From Burkholderia sp. 8Y (lineage in GTDB: Bacteria; Pseudomonadota; Gammaproteobacteria; Burkholderiales; Burkholderiaceae): 64,000 nucleotides of DNA. Location of the stretch: assembly GCF_902506145.1 (NCBI RefSeq), contig NZ_LR733554.1, positions 18,756 through 82,755 on the forward strand. The letters are read 5' to 3'. The notes under the pieces were generated by a model, which did not search any database, was not told where the DNA came from, and saw only the letters and a program-made list of their open reading frames with translations. Within the stretch, counting starts at the first letter, position 1; each line of letters opens with the position of its first letter. Shown here piece after piece: positions 1-8,450 of the stretch. The position numbers and the translations under genes were made by a program.

Positions 1-72
1 CAACGCTGTCTTATCCGTTGTCGCAGGTAGTTCGATGTACTACAAACCGGAACGCCTGCATCACCATTAACG

Positions 73-104
73 CTAATCCTCATAATACGAATTATCAGGA
101 TTAG
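73..104. promoter_or_regulatory. 32-bp interrupted palindrome, operator-like
   Basis: The arms CTAATCCT (73-80) and AGGATTAG (97-104) are perfect inverted repeats, and the inner arms ATAAT (82-86) and ATTAT (91-95) add to them; only the paired C81/C96 breaks the symmetry. The site is AT-rich in a GC-rich region and lies about 190 bp before the HU start. It could be an operator for HU or for a gene left of the window. No regulator can be assigned. Confidence 0.4.
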
Positions 105-292
105 AGCCGACCAATTTTTCTGCGTTTGAAGCGTCCCCGCGTCGGGGAAGGAATGACAGCAGCGAAATCAGGCCACCGGGTGGAAGGGCGCCGTGTGGAA
201 CGCATGCCAAGCCGTAAGTCGGATACGAGAGCTAACGGGCAATCTGCAGCCGGTTCGGTAAGATGACGTTCGGCTCAACGAGAGGAAAAGTC

Positions 293-571
293 ATGAACAA
301 GCAGGAATTGATCGAAGCAGTTGCGTCGCAGGCCGGAGTCAGCAAGAGCGCCGTTGAACAGACTATCAACGCGGTTGTCGAAACCATCGCCAATGAGGTG
401 GCCGCCGGAAACACGGTGCAATTGATCGGATTCGGCACTTTTGGCATCGGCGAGCGCGCCGCTCGAAGCGGCCGCAATCCGTCGACCGGCGAGGCGATCG
501 AGATTGCGGCTGCGAAGACGGTCAAATTTACCGTAGGCAAGGCGTTTAAGGACGCAGTCAACCGCGCGTGA
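293..571 (+). CDS. HU family DNA-binding protein
   Basis: A small basic nucleoid protein of 92 residues that bends DNA as a dimer and helps organise the chromosome. It begins MNKQELIEAV, the usual HU N-terminus, has the hydrophobic core GFGTFGIGERAAR, and carries the DNA-binding arm with the GRNPSTGE motif where the intercalating proline sits. I chose the ATG at 293 rather than the in-frame upstream ATG at 263 because AGAGGAAAAG lies just before it and the HU family starts there. It stands alone, about 270 bp before a convergent unknown gene. This is probably one of several HU paralogues typical of Burkholderia secondary replicons, not the housekeeping copy; that last point is inference. Confidence 0.93.
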   Translation: MNKQELIEAVASQAGVSKSAVEQTINAVVETIANEVAAGNTVQLIGFGTFGIGERAARSGRNPSTGEAIEIAAAKTVKFTVGKAFKDAVNRA

Positions 572-842
572 CGCTAACACGACGGTGACGCGGCCAGCAT
601 CGCTCGCTGATTCGAGCCTCTCCCATTCAACCGCCGCTTCACCGTCCGTCGGTCGCCGGCCTTTGCCGCGGACCAAACGGGGGCCGGCTCTTCTTCGGCG
701 GATTGCGCGACGTCGCGAGCGACAGATTGTTCTTGAGGTCGAACGCGCGCGCTAAAGGGCCTGCTTCTGCGCGTCGATTCAACGTCCGCCGGCACTGGCA
801 ACGGAAGCTGACGGCGGTCAGCGCGTTGCGCTGGTAGTGTCG

Positions 843-1352
843 TTAGCTTGGTCTGCTATTGGCCTGCACTTCCAGTACCGCAAGGCGCACCTCGTCAGGC
901 AACGGCGAAACGCGGGCGCTTTTGATGAAGCCCTCGAGCCGTTCTCGTGCGGCTGTCAGGTCACGATTGGTGATTCTGCGCAACTGCTCATCATGCAGTC
1001 GCAGCACTTGCTCGAGAACGGCCGCAGTTTCAGCGTCAATGAACCAATGATCGCCCTGTTTCCCGCGAGACAGACATCCATTCAAGTTCTTCTCGGCACG
1101 CGCGTACAACTCCAGCGGAAGCGCGCCGAAGCCGTTCTCTTGGAGGAAAAGCGTCATGTAAAGCACGCGCAGCAGCTCGTTAAATTGATAAGCGGTTCCG
1201 CTTCCTTCGCGCCGGCATGCGGCGAGCGCAATATGGATGGCCAGGGACATCTTACTGGCGGTTTCAATTGGCAACGGAAGCAACATGGCGCGGGTCAGCG
1301 GACGACGCGGGCGGGCCGTGCTGCGAGTTTTGCGCGTAGCACTACGGGGCAT
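843..1352 (-). CDS. conserved hypothetical protein, about 169 aa
   Basis: The product begins with a basic, arginine-rich tail of about 20 residues (MPRSATRKTRSTARPRRPLT) followed by a mostly helical body with a LLRVLYMTLFLQE-type helix and a GDHWFIDAETA segment. From memory, close relatives are widespread in Burkholderia and are often labelled Fis family transcriptional regulator by automatic pipelines. I see no Fis helix-turn-helix, so I do not adopt that label. No signal peptide or membrane segment is visible. The start at 1352 is the only early ATG and lacks a clear ribosome binding site. The gene is convergent with HU. Function unknown. Confidence 0.65.
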   Translation of the reverse strand: MPRSATRKTRSTARPRRPLTRAMLLPLPIETASKMSLAIHIALAACRREGSGTAYQFNELLRVLYMTLFLQENGFGALPLELYARAEKNLNGCLSRGKQGDHWFIDAETAAVLEQVLRLHDEQLRRITNRDLTAARERLEGFIKSARVSPLPDEVRLAVLEVQANSRPS

Positions 1353-1370
1353 GGCAGAAGTAATGAATAG

Positions 1371-1902
1371 TGAAAAACGGAACCGTCGCGGGGCGCCGGC
1401 ATTGCCCTCGCAAGTCTAACGCAACGAACCTTTTACTGCCTTGCAAGGCCATGATTGCTGGTGCGATCCGCAGCACGCGTTGCCGACGGCTAAGCATCTT
1501 CATCTCGCCGATTCGGCCTAGCGCTTTGTACAAACCAAGGATAGCTTTGTTACATGCTGAGTCGACGCGCATTTTGTCGCAGCAGACGAATATACTCTTC
1601 AAAGCAAAGCTTGATGAAGGCCGAATTCAAAGACTTGTTCAATCTTATCGAGGGCAGCTAACTGGCGCTTAACGGCGTGTAGAAGATTGGACGGTGATCG
1701 GCACACTGACCTGCGCGTCCACGGGTAAATAATGGCCGCTATCCGAGGCACTATGGTCCGTTCTTCGTGGCCTTCAAGAATGCATCTTTCTTACGGAGGA
1801 GCGTTTGAAGGCAGCACAGGAGGAAGAAGCCACTACATCCGCGCTGCGCTGAGCTCCGATGGTCTCAATGATGAGCACCGACCGGGCGCTCATTGCGATT
1901 GT
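1371..1902. other. intergenic stretch with no convincing gene
   Basis: About 530 bases between the small unknown gene and the aroE-like gene. Short open frames exist (for example 1732-2151 on the plus strand) but they overlap the real minus-strand gene or have no family features. Two frames around 1725-1850 read like short worn coding pieces (VAFKN followed by TEERLKAAQ), possibly a decayed gene end; I cannot name it. Confidence 0.35.
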
Positions 1903-2769
1903 TCAGTCGAGCTGGTGGCTTTCCTCGAGCAGTTGACGAAGCGCCGCTTCTTCCTCCGCCACCACGTTCGCGAGTTCGGGGAAACCGAAAAAATTGAGAT
2001 ACAGTCCTGCCTGCTGAACCAGCATGTCGAAGCCGGGTACCCCGCGTATGCCACGCTGACCCACTGCGCGCAACAATGGTGTCGGTTGCCCTTTCATAAG
2101 AATGTCGTAGACGAAAGCATCCACGTTGAGCCGATGGACGGGAACAGGTAATAGGTCGTCGGGGTTTAGCCCAAGCGGCGAAGCATTGATTACCAGGTCG
2201 AACTTCGCGGGATCGTTTGATTCGACTGCTTCAATCCTGCACGCGGGGTACGCCGTTAGAACGTTCCGCGCTAACTGCTCGGCCTTAAAACGGTCGGGAT
2301 CAAACAGTGCTATGTGAGGACACCCGCGGTCGGCGAGTGCGGCGGTCAGCGCTGACGCCGCGCCCCCTGCGCCGATAATCAGCACTCGTCGCGACGAAAT
2401 GTCTATGCCATAGCGGTCGAGAGAGCGGGCAAAACCGAGACCATCGAACAACGCGCCTTCGAGAGCGCCGTCTTCGCCGCGGCGAATCGCGTTTACCGCT
2501 CCTGCAACCGACGCCTCGCGGGTTACTCGACCAACGGCCCTCGCACCCATCGCCTTATGAGGGATGGATAGCGCGGCGCCGCCCACCGATGGAGATGCAA
2601 AAAGCGCACGCAGCGTCTCCATGAGGTGTTCCGCCTTGACTTGCATTGGCACCATTACCGCATCCACGCCATGCCGGTCGAACAAGGTGTTGTAAAGTTC
2701 CGGGGCGCGCACCTGGGCAATGGGGTCCGCGATGCAATAAAAAATCCGTGTCGATCCAGTGATGATCAT
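1903..2769 (-). CDS. shikimate dehydrogenase-like (AroE/YdiB family)
   Basis: Probable NAD(P)-dependent shikimate or quinate dehydrogenase, interconverting 3-dehydroshikimate and shikimate or the quinate analogues. The N-terminal substrate domain has the SIPHKA stretch with the catalytic lysine, the Rossmann domain has GAGGAASA, and NASPLGL and a GFDMLVQQA segment near the end match AroE. The protein is about 288 residues, close to family size. ATG 2769 is preferred over the GTG at 2802 because the enzyme core begins MIITGSTRIFYCIADP, where AroE proteins begin. It lies 224 bp downstream of an MHS transporter on the same strand and near an IclR regulator, which favours a catabolic paralogue over the biosynthetic aroE. 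The exact substrate is uncertain. Confidence 0.85.
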   Translation of the reverse strand: MIITGSTRIFYCIADPIAQVRAPELYNTLFDRHGVDAVMVPMQVKAEHLMETLRALFASPSVGGAALSIPHKAMGARAVGRVTREASVAGAVNAIRRGEDGALEGALFDGLGFARSLDRYGIDISSRRVLIIGAGGAASALTAALADRGCPHIALFDPDRFKAEQLARNVLTAYPACRIEAVESNDPAKFDLVINASPLGLNPDDLLPVPVHRLNVDAFVYDILMKGQPTPLLRAVGQRGIRGVPGFDMLVQQAGLYLNFFGFPELANVVAEEEAALRQLLEESHQLD

Positions 2770-2993
2770 ATTCGGCCAGGTTTTTGCGAGAGGACAGCAC
2801 ACTTTGGCGCGCCACGAGACTACCCAAAGCGATTCGGAAAGTGCACCGTCGCGCGCAAACGTCGTTCGAGGCCTGCATTCCCTAAAAGCGGCGCGCTCGC
2901 GCTTATTTCCGGTTAGCTGGGGTGTCGTCGACTGATGAAAGGAGACGCGGCGGCCCTAACGACGCCGCAAGGGTATCGATCGAAAGATCCGGC

Positions 2994-4304
2994 TCAACGG
3001 GTCTTCATCCTCCACGCCACCAAAACGGAAATCAGGCAGCCGATCGCGAGGTACGCTGCGACCGGATGCCACGACCCGCCCGCCATATTGACCAACGCGA
3101 CCGCGATAAACGGCGTGAAACCACCTCCGACCACGCTTGCGAACTGATAACCGACGCCCGCGCCGCTATAGCGCATTTCAGCGCCGAAAAGCTCTGTGAA
3201 CATCGGTTGCTGCACGCTCACCAACATGTCATGCGCGACGTTCGCGAGCATCACCGCAAACACCACGATCCAGAAGACTGAACGAGCCTCGAGTGCAAGA
3301 AAAAACGGTACCGCGGAGAGCGTGCCGATAATTGCGCCCGCCATGTATACCCGGCGTCGACCGAAGCGATCAGCTGCGAGTGCAAAAAGCGGGATGGTCA
3401 CGATACTGACCGCACCTACCAGCAAGCCGATATTCAAAAACAGCTGGCGCGACATACCGAGAGCGCTCGTCGAATAGCTGAGCGCGAAAGCAGTCACGAT
3501 GTACATCGTGAATAGCTCCGCAAGGCGCAGGGCAATGATTAACAGAAACGCCTTGGGGTTCTCGCGAAGCGCATCGAAAATAGGCAGACGTGCGCGCCGG
3601 TTGCCGCGTTCGACTTTTTCCACGAACTCCTTCGACTCTTCCATGCTGGAGCGCACCCACAGCCCGATCAGTACTAGCACGACGCTGAAAACAAACGGCA
3701 CGCGCCAGCCCCAGGAGCGGAACGCGTCGTTGCTGAGCGCCGAGGTCAGGATGGATACGATCCCGGTCGACAGCACGAGTCCCACGCCATACCCGACTTG
3801 TACGCCACTGCTATAGAACGCCTTCTTGTTTTCCGGCGCGCTTTCAACCGCCATTAGAGCGGCACCGCCCCATTCACCGCCTACGGCGAAACCCTGAATC
3901 GCGCGCAGCAGCACGAGCAACGCGGGTGCCCACCAACCAATCGACATGAAAGTCGGCAGAAACCCGATCGCAGCCGTGGACAGGCCCATCATGATTACCG
4001 TCAGCACCAGCATGCGCTTGCGGCCTAGCTTGTCCCCGTAGTGACCGAAGATAAAGCCGCCTAGTGGCCGGAATAGAAACCCCACGCCAAACGTCGCGAA
4101 CGCCGCGAGCGTTCCCATCGCCGGACTGACCTTGGGAAAGAATTCAGTATTGAAAATCAGCGCGGCGACGATCCCATAAAGTAGAAAGTCGTACCAGTCG
4201 ACGACAGCCCCCACGAAGCTGCCGAGCGCCGCCTTGCGCGCCCGGCTTTTGTCGGTGGCGACCCGACGCAGGGATGAGTCGGTGGGATTAACTGCCGAGG
4301 TCAT
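2994..4304 (-). CDS. MFS transporter, metabolite:H+ symporter (MHS) family, ShiA-like
   Basis: Inner membrane proton symporter of about 436 residues with roughly twelve hydrophobic segments. MHS-family signatures are plain: GSFVGAVVDWYDFLLYG at the N-terminus, RPLGGFIFGHYGDKLGRKRML between TM2 and TM3, and AIQGFAVGGEWGGAALM in TM4. The family carries organic acids such as shikimate, alpha-ketoglutarate, citrate or dicarboxylates. With an AroE-like gene downstream, shikimate, quinate or dehydroshikimate is the likeliest cargo (inference). The ATG at 4304 was chosen over the ATG at 4343 because AAGAGA sits before it and the family starts there. It is divergent from the IclR gene, with two putative operators in the shared 235-bp promoter region. 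Confidence 0.87.
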   Translation of the reverse strand: MTSAVNPTDSSLRRVATDKSRARKAALGSFVGAVVDWYDFLLYGIVAALIFNTEFFPKVSPAMGTLAAFATFGVGFLFRPLGGFIFGHYGDKLGRKRMLVLTVIMMGLSTAAIGFLPTFMSIGWWAPALLVLLRAIQGFAVGGEWGGAALMAVESAPENKKAFYSSGVQVGYGVGLVLSTGIVSILTSALSNDAFRSWGWRVPFVFSVVLVLIGLWVRSSMEESKEFVEKVERGNRRARLPIFDALRENPKAFLLIIALRLAELFTMYIVTAFALSYSTSALGMSRQLFLNIGLLVGAVSIVTIPLFALAADRFGRRRVYMAGAIIGTLSAVPFFLALEARSVFWIVVFAVMLANVAHDMLVSVQQPMFTELFGAEMRYSGAGVGYQFASVVGGGFTPFIAVALVNMAGGSWHPVAAYLAIGCLISVLVAWRMKTR

Positions 4305-4412
4305 AGCGTGTCTCTTGGTTTCGGGGTGGTCAGGCCTAGCCAACGTCCGCCTGAGAGCGAGTGAAGAATAGGCACGCAGGGGAATCGATGCAATGCATCT
4401 CCCTCACCAGAT

Positions 4413-4445
4413 GCGCGATAATCGGACTCGGGCGCGCGATAATCG
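4413..4445. promoter_or_regulatory. paired PcaR/IclR-type operators (direct repeat GCGCGATAATCG)
   Basis: The 12-mer GCGCGATAATCG occurs at 4413-4424 and again at 4434-4445, a 21-bp period that places both copies on the same DNA face, between the divergent transporter and IclR start codons. The core CGATAATCG is shared with a third site at 5568-5576 upstream of the tannase. The core equals the centre of the Pseudomonas putida PcaR operator GTTCGATAATCGCAC as I recall it; the matches here are about 12/15 and 11/15. Likely autoregulation plus control of the transporter. Confidence 0.6.
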
Positions 4446-4539
4446 CTTCATTCTGGGGTTTGCCCCAGTGGAAGCGAGTGTCGACGGCGCAACACCCGTT
4501 GGCCCATCATCAAGCAATTAAGGAAACACGGGGCATCTT

Positions 4540-5310
4540 ATGGATCGTGCGCCACTGGACAGACGCGACTGGATCGCGGGCCTTGAGAAAGGGCTGGCAA
4601 TCCTTGAGGCTTTCGACAACGAGCACGCACGCATGACGCCGTCTGAGGCGGCCGCTCGAACGGGCTTGACGCGCACTGCGGCACGCCGTTATCTCCTTAC
4701 GCTTGAACATCTCGGTTATGTCTCTGGGGACGGTAAGCAGTTTGGACTGACGCCACGTGTCTTGCGTGTCGGCTGGTCGTACTTCGATTCCGCACGCCTT
4801 CCCAAGCTGGTCCAACCGTATCTGCAGCAATTGAGCGCACGCATCAATGAATCAGTCTATGTCAGCGTCTTAGACGAATGGGAATTGGTATTCATAGCCC
4901 GCAATAGCGCATCCCGAGTGATGTCTACCGGCTTCGTACTCGGTGCGCGTGTACCGGCACCACTCACATCTGCGGGTATTGTGCTGCTCGCGCACTGGCC
5001 CGACAGCGAAGCGGTGCGCCGCTGGCTCGTCGAATCGGAATTACATCCGTTCACCCCCCACACCGTGACAAGCAAAACAGGCGTGCTCGATTCGCTACAA
5101 ACCGCTCGTGCGAATGGCTATGCAATCGTCGAACAGCAACTGCAGTCGGGCGTTCGTGGATTGGCGGTGCCGGTGAAGAATCGGCACGGCGAAGTCATCG
5201 CGGCGTTGAGCACGAACATGCCCATCGACAAGGAATCGGCGGAGAAGGCGATTCAGCGTGTGCTGGCGCCCCTTCAGGAGGCCGCCCTTGCGCTGATGAA
5301 CGTCGTTTAG
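4540..5310 (+). CDS. IclR family transcriptional regulator (PcaR/PobR-like)
   Basis: DNA-binding regulator of 256 residues. The winged helix-turn-helix is at the start (GLEKGLAILEAFDNEHARMTP, then LTRTAARRYLLTLEHLGYV), followed by an IclR effector domain with LGARVPAPLTSAGIVLLA, about 100 residues of ligand-binding fold, and a GVRGLAVPVKNRHGEVIAAL stretch. The wording GLEKGLAILEAFD and ARRYLLTLEHLGYV is typical of the PcaR/PobR/CatR branch, which senses aromatic or hydroaromatic acids such as protocatechuate pathway intermediates. AAGGAAA precedes ATG 4540. Divergent from the MHS transporter and upstream of a tannase. The three CGATAATCG-containing sites nearby suggest it controls all three genes; ligand unknown. 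Confidence 0.88.
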   Translation: MDRAPLDRRDWIAGLEKGLAILEAFDNEHARMTPSEAAARTGLTRTAARRYLLTLEHLGYVSGDGKQFGLTPRVLRVGWSYFDSARLPKLVQPYLQQLSARINESVYVSVLDEWELVFIARNSASRVMSTGFVLGARVPAPLTSAGIVLLAHWPDSEAVRRWLVESELHPFTPHTVTSKTGVLDSLQTARANGYAIVEQQLQSGVRGLAVPVKNRHGEVIAALSTNMPIDKESAEKAIQRVLAPLQEAALALMNVV

Positions 5311-5875
5311 AAGACGGGGCGCCTCATGGTCCTACCGGGCGCGGACTCAAACGCCTGGGTTGCAGGATTGGGGGCGGTGGTCGTTGTACGGCGGCGTCCC
5401 TTTGACCGAACTGCGGGCACCAAGCTAGCCGTCGTCAGCACGCTGCACAGCAGTGGACGAACGCGCACAACGGGGAGCCAACTGTTCGAGGCTCGGAAAT
5501 AACATTCCACGGTTCCTTGGTTATCAATGTATACCCCCGAAGCGTGCGTTAATCGAACGAGACGGTTCGATAATCGCTCGGCACGATTCGCTACTCGGCT
5601 TAAATTCAAAAGCGCTGCATTAGTCTGTAGGCGGGAGCTACGACAACAGAAGGCTGCTCGCCTAGGCGCAGGAAGCAACCAAGGAGGGTTAATGGTCATA
5701 AAAGACTGCTGAGATCGTTCCATACGTGCCCGTAGAGCATGGAACAAGTACGACGTCTTTTCCCAGTTGATGATGTCCGATGCCCCAAGTTTTACCCTTG
5801 TCGGAGCCATTAGCGCATAAGTGAGTGCGGCGTCTTACCTATTCGAACTGATAGTTAACCATTAGGAGTACAGAC
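5311..5875. other. tannase upstream region with operator and hairpin
   Basis: A 565-bp region without a credible gene. Besides the operator at 5553-5579, it holds a 7-bp inverted repeat GTTCCAT/ATGGAAC (5717-5723 and 5739-5745) and a very strong Shine-Dalgarno AAGGAGG (5681-5687) before a six-codon frame, MVIKDC (5692-5712). The latter is either a leader peptide or the relic of a lost gene. Confidence 0.45.
5553..5579. promoter_or_regulatory. putative PcaR/IclR-type operator upstream of the tannase
   Basis: TCGAAC (5553-5558) and GTTCGA (5565-5570) form a perfect inverted repeat with a 6-nt spacer. Starting at its right arm, GTTCGATAATCGCTC (5565-5579) matches 14 of 15 positions of the published Pseudomonas putida PcaR site GTTCGATAATCGCAC, as recalled from memory. 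It lies about 300 bp upstream of the tannase start. The IclR gene just to the left is the obvious candidate binder. Confidence 0.6.
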
Positions 5876-7651
5876 GTGAAGAGTAGCTCTATCTTGATCG
5901 CAAAAATACTGTTCGCCGTTCGTTCTGCAAGCAGACTTCTTCGGTTCCACCCTACGCAAGTACTAACGGTTTGCACGGTCATCATGCTTAGCAGTGTCAT
6001 TTCCGCATGCGGCGGGCACAGCGACAGTGGTTCAACTGCAGCACCGCAAAATGCGTTCGCGGTAACCAAGCCGGTAATAGCATGCGCTGATCTAGCCAAG
6101 GCCAACTTCTCAAATATTGGGGGGGCTCCCGCGTCGATCACTAGCGCCACGGTCGCCGGCAGCGCAGACGCGTCCTACTGTGACGTCAAGGGAACCGTCA
6201 CTACGACGACTAATTTCGAAATCCGCCTGCCGATGCAGACCTATACGCAACGGTTCCTCATGGTGGGCTGTGGCGGGTACTGCGGTTACATCTCAGCGCC
6301 GAGCGGCGTTGCCAGCCAGAGCGCGGGATGTGTGCCGCTTAACTCGAACCAGATGGTTACAGCAGCAAGCGATCTCGGACACCAAGCGCCGCTGTCTAGC
6401 GGCACCTGGGCGAACGGCAATCCAGCGGCAACCATTGACTTCGCCTACTCTTCGATGCACAAGACGACGCTCGTAACCAAGGCGATCACTCAAGCGTTCT
6501 ATGGAAAGGCGCCGACGAAATCGTACTATCAAGGTTGTTCGGACGGCGGTCGTGAAGGCCTGCAAGAGGCACAACGTTACCCTGAGGACTTCGACGGTAT
6601 CGTCGTTGGCGCACCGGTCATCGATGAGGTACCGACTAACTCGTTTTATCACGGGTGGAACGTCCGTGTAAACACGGGTCCAAACAACGCCCCGATTCTG
6701 ACGGTCGACAAGATTCCGGCGCTCGTGAACCTGGTTCAGACGACTTGTGCGGACAAAGGCGGACTCATCCAAGACCCGCGTGTGTGCAGGCCGGATCTGA
6801 CAAAGATCCAATGCGCGAGCGGCACTGACACGGCGCAGTGTCTAACGGCGACGCAAATCGATGTGGTCCAGAAGATCTGGAACGGACCGGTTGATGAAAG
6901 TGGAAATCACCTTACCGCTGGAGACATGCCGATTGGTGGCGAAGCTAACTGGCCTGGCACAATGGTTCCGAAGACCCTCGGTGCATTGATGACGCCTGCC
7001 AACGTGAGCGACGCTGTGTGGTCCAGCGACTTTCCCAACTACATGGCGTTGCTGGGATCGCCGACCGGTATTACGTACACAAACCTGCAATTCACAACGG
7101 CCGGTTTCGCCCAAATGATGCAGTACGGCCGCGTCTGGGACCCGACTAACACCGACCTCAGCAAGTTCGCAGCTCACGGCGGAAAGCTGATTATGTGGCA
7201 CGGCTGGTCGGATACCGGTGCATCGCCGTACATGTCGCTGAACTATTGGACGCAAGTTCGAAATACGATGGGTGCCGACACCGCATCGAAGTTCATGACG
7301 CTGTACATGATTCCTGGCGTGTACCACTGCAATAGCGGTCCCAACACGACGACAGAGGACTTCCTCACGCAGATGCTGAACTGGGTCGAAAACGGGACCG
7401 CGCCGGGCCAAGTCAACGTGAACTTTGTCGCGAGCTCGACGGACTCGACCGTGCTCAAGAGCCGACCTGTGTTCCCGTATCCTGCGACGGTCGCCTATAA
7501 CGGCGGTGATGTGAACTCCGCATCGTCGTATAGCCGCACGGATGTTCCGGCAGGGGTGAGCGACACCTTCCAATGGCTCGGGTTATCGTCGTACACGGCA
7601 GGCGCAAACCAGTCGTGCTCGGTGACGAACGGAAGCGTTAGCTGCCAGTAA
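5876..7651 (+). CDS. tannase/feruloyl esterase family lipoprotein
   Basis: Probable serine esterase cleaving ester-linked phenolic acids (gallate, ferulate or related esters). The 591-residue product starts at GTG 5876 behind TTAGGAG. A long N-terminal leader ends in a lipobox with Cys45 (VISAC-GG), so it should be lipid-anchored. The catalytic motif GCSDGGREG gives Ser222; HGWSDTGASP gives Asp446; GVYHC gives His484. The pair Cys221/Cys485 would make the disulfide typical of tannases (the CS-D-HC motif). Unlike the paralogue at 30.2 kb it lacks the DxNDGxxDG calcium loop, having CADKGGLIQDP there. A hairpin terminator follows. It is monocistronic and likely under IclR control. Substrate uncertain. 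Confidence 0.85.
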   Translation: MKSSSILIAKILFAVRSASRLLRFHPTQVLTVCTVIMLSSVISACGGHSDSGSTAAPQNAFAVTKPVIACADLAKANFSNIGGAPASITSATVAGSADASYCDVKGTVTTTTNFEIRLPMQTYTQRFLMVGCGGYCGYISAPSGVASQSAGCVPLNSNQMVTAASDLGHQAPLSSGTWANGNPAATIDFAYSSMHKTTLVTKAITQAFYGKAPTKSYYQGCSDGGREGLQEAQRYPEDFDGIVVGAPVIDEVPTNSFYHGWNVRVNTGPNNAPILTVDKIPALVNLVQTTCADKGGLIQDPRVCRPDLTKIQCASGTDTAQCLTATQIDVVQKIWNGPVDESGNHLTAGDMPIGGEANWPGTMVPKTLGALMTPANVSDAVWSSDFPNYMALLGSPTGITYTNLQFTTAGFAQMMQYGRVWDPTNTDLSKFAAHGGKLIMWHGWSDTGASPYMSLNYWTQVRNTMGADTASKFMTLYMIPGVYHCNSGPNTTTEDFLTQMLNWVENGTAPGQVNVNFVASSTDSTVLKSRPVFPYPATVAYNGGDVNSASSYSRTDVPAGVSDTFQWLGLSSYTAGANQSCSVTNGSVSCQ

Positions 7652-7660
7652 GCTCCGTCA

Positions 7661-7688
7661 GCGCGCTCGCTTGTGGCGAGCGCGCGCT
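7661..7688 (+). terminator. hairpin terminator after the tannase
   Basis: The perfect 10-bp arms GCGCGCTCGC (7661-7670) and GCGAGCGCGC (7676-7685) flank the loop TTGTG, only 9 bases after the tannase stop. The T-tract is weak. A diverged copy of the same 3' end plus hairpin survives at 39140-39211. Confidence 0.55.
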
Positions 7689-7718
7689 TCTAAGCCGCAT
7701 GGAGGTCGATGACAGATC

Positions 7719-7769
7719 GCGCAGATAAAGGCCGGAACGACCACAGGGTTGCTTGCGACGACTGCTTGA
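7719..7769 (+). pseudogene. 3'-end remnant shared with the 25.5-26.1 kb pseudogene
   Basis: Reading from 7719 the frame gives AQIKAGTTTGLLATTA and then a stop. The gene fragment at 25.8-26.08 kb ends in KAGTTTGLLATTA with nearly the same DNA, and the similarity runs on for about 75 bases past both stops, including a GCAACGG/CCGTTGC inverted repeat. This piece is the tail of a lost paralogue; nothing upstream of it is recognisable as the rest of the gene. Confidence 0.5.
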
Positions 7770-7850
7770 GCCTCGGCGCTGGCCGCAGCTGGTCGCAACG
7801 GCCTGGACTGACGGCGTCTTCCACCGTTGCATCGCATCGCGCCACAGGGA

Positions 7851-7982
7851 CGTTACGGGCCGCTGTTGAAGAATGTTTCCTTTGCGGGCATCTCCGGCAA
7901 TATGGCGTTCACGAGTAACGGTGAAAGGAAGGATCTGGTGGCGACCTTCTACAAGGTCGTTGGTGAAAAGTGGGGTGCTCTA
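7851..7982 (+). pseudogene. C-terminal fragment of a LivK-type ABC substrate-binding protein
   Basis: The frame encodes GRYGPLLKNVSFAGISG followed by NMAFTSNGERKDLVATFYKV and EKWGAL. This is the usual C-terminal pattern of branched-chain amino acid type periplasmic binding proteins (F-x-G-v-T-G-x-i-x-F-x-x-x-G-x-R, then a yKv-x-x-x-k-W ending). No signal peptide, ligand domain or ABC partner gene is nearby, so I treat it as debris. Such proteins often serve aromatic acid import in these bacteria. Confidence 0.45.
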
Positions 7983-8088
7983 GGCAATCGGGGTGGGCGA
8001 GAAGGTGGAAACCATTTCGAACCACGAGCGTCACACGATCATGCGACAGAAGCTTCGATCTAAGGGTCACGTCGAGAGCGGTCATTCA

Positions 8089-8118
8089 GGCCGGTCCAAC
8101 TGGACCGGCCAATTTCTC
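8089..8118 (+). terminator. Rho-independent terminator-like hairpin
   Basis: The arms GGCCGGTCC (8089-8097) and GGACCGGCC (8102-8110), with loop AACT, are followed by AATTTCTC. It is probably the old terminator of the decayed ABC-binding-protein gene to its left. Confidence 0.6.
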
Positions 8119-8450
8119 AGACGATGTGGAATAATTGATCGCAAAGTTTTGGTTCGTCACTGCTTCTGACAATCGGTAGCATTCGCGTTAGGAGACGCCC
8201 GACCCCGGTTTCTCCTGACGCAGAGGGCAGCCAACGCACGAAACGCTCAAGGATAATGTAAAGACCGGCGCAAGCCCCCGAGCCGATAGAGGCCGCTCAT
8301 CATGCGCGGGCCAAACGTGACGCGTATCTCGTTCGGGCGCTGCCTGCAGCAATGGGAGTCCCGGCCTTGATGCGCTGTACAATTTCGTGCAGGTAATTGC
8401 CGCCTGCCCCTCGCTCGCGGCATGGTCTCGATTTAATCTCAGAGGAGATC

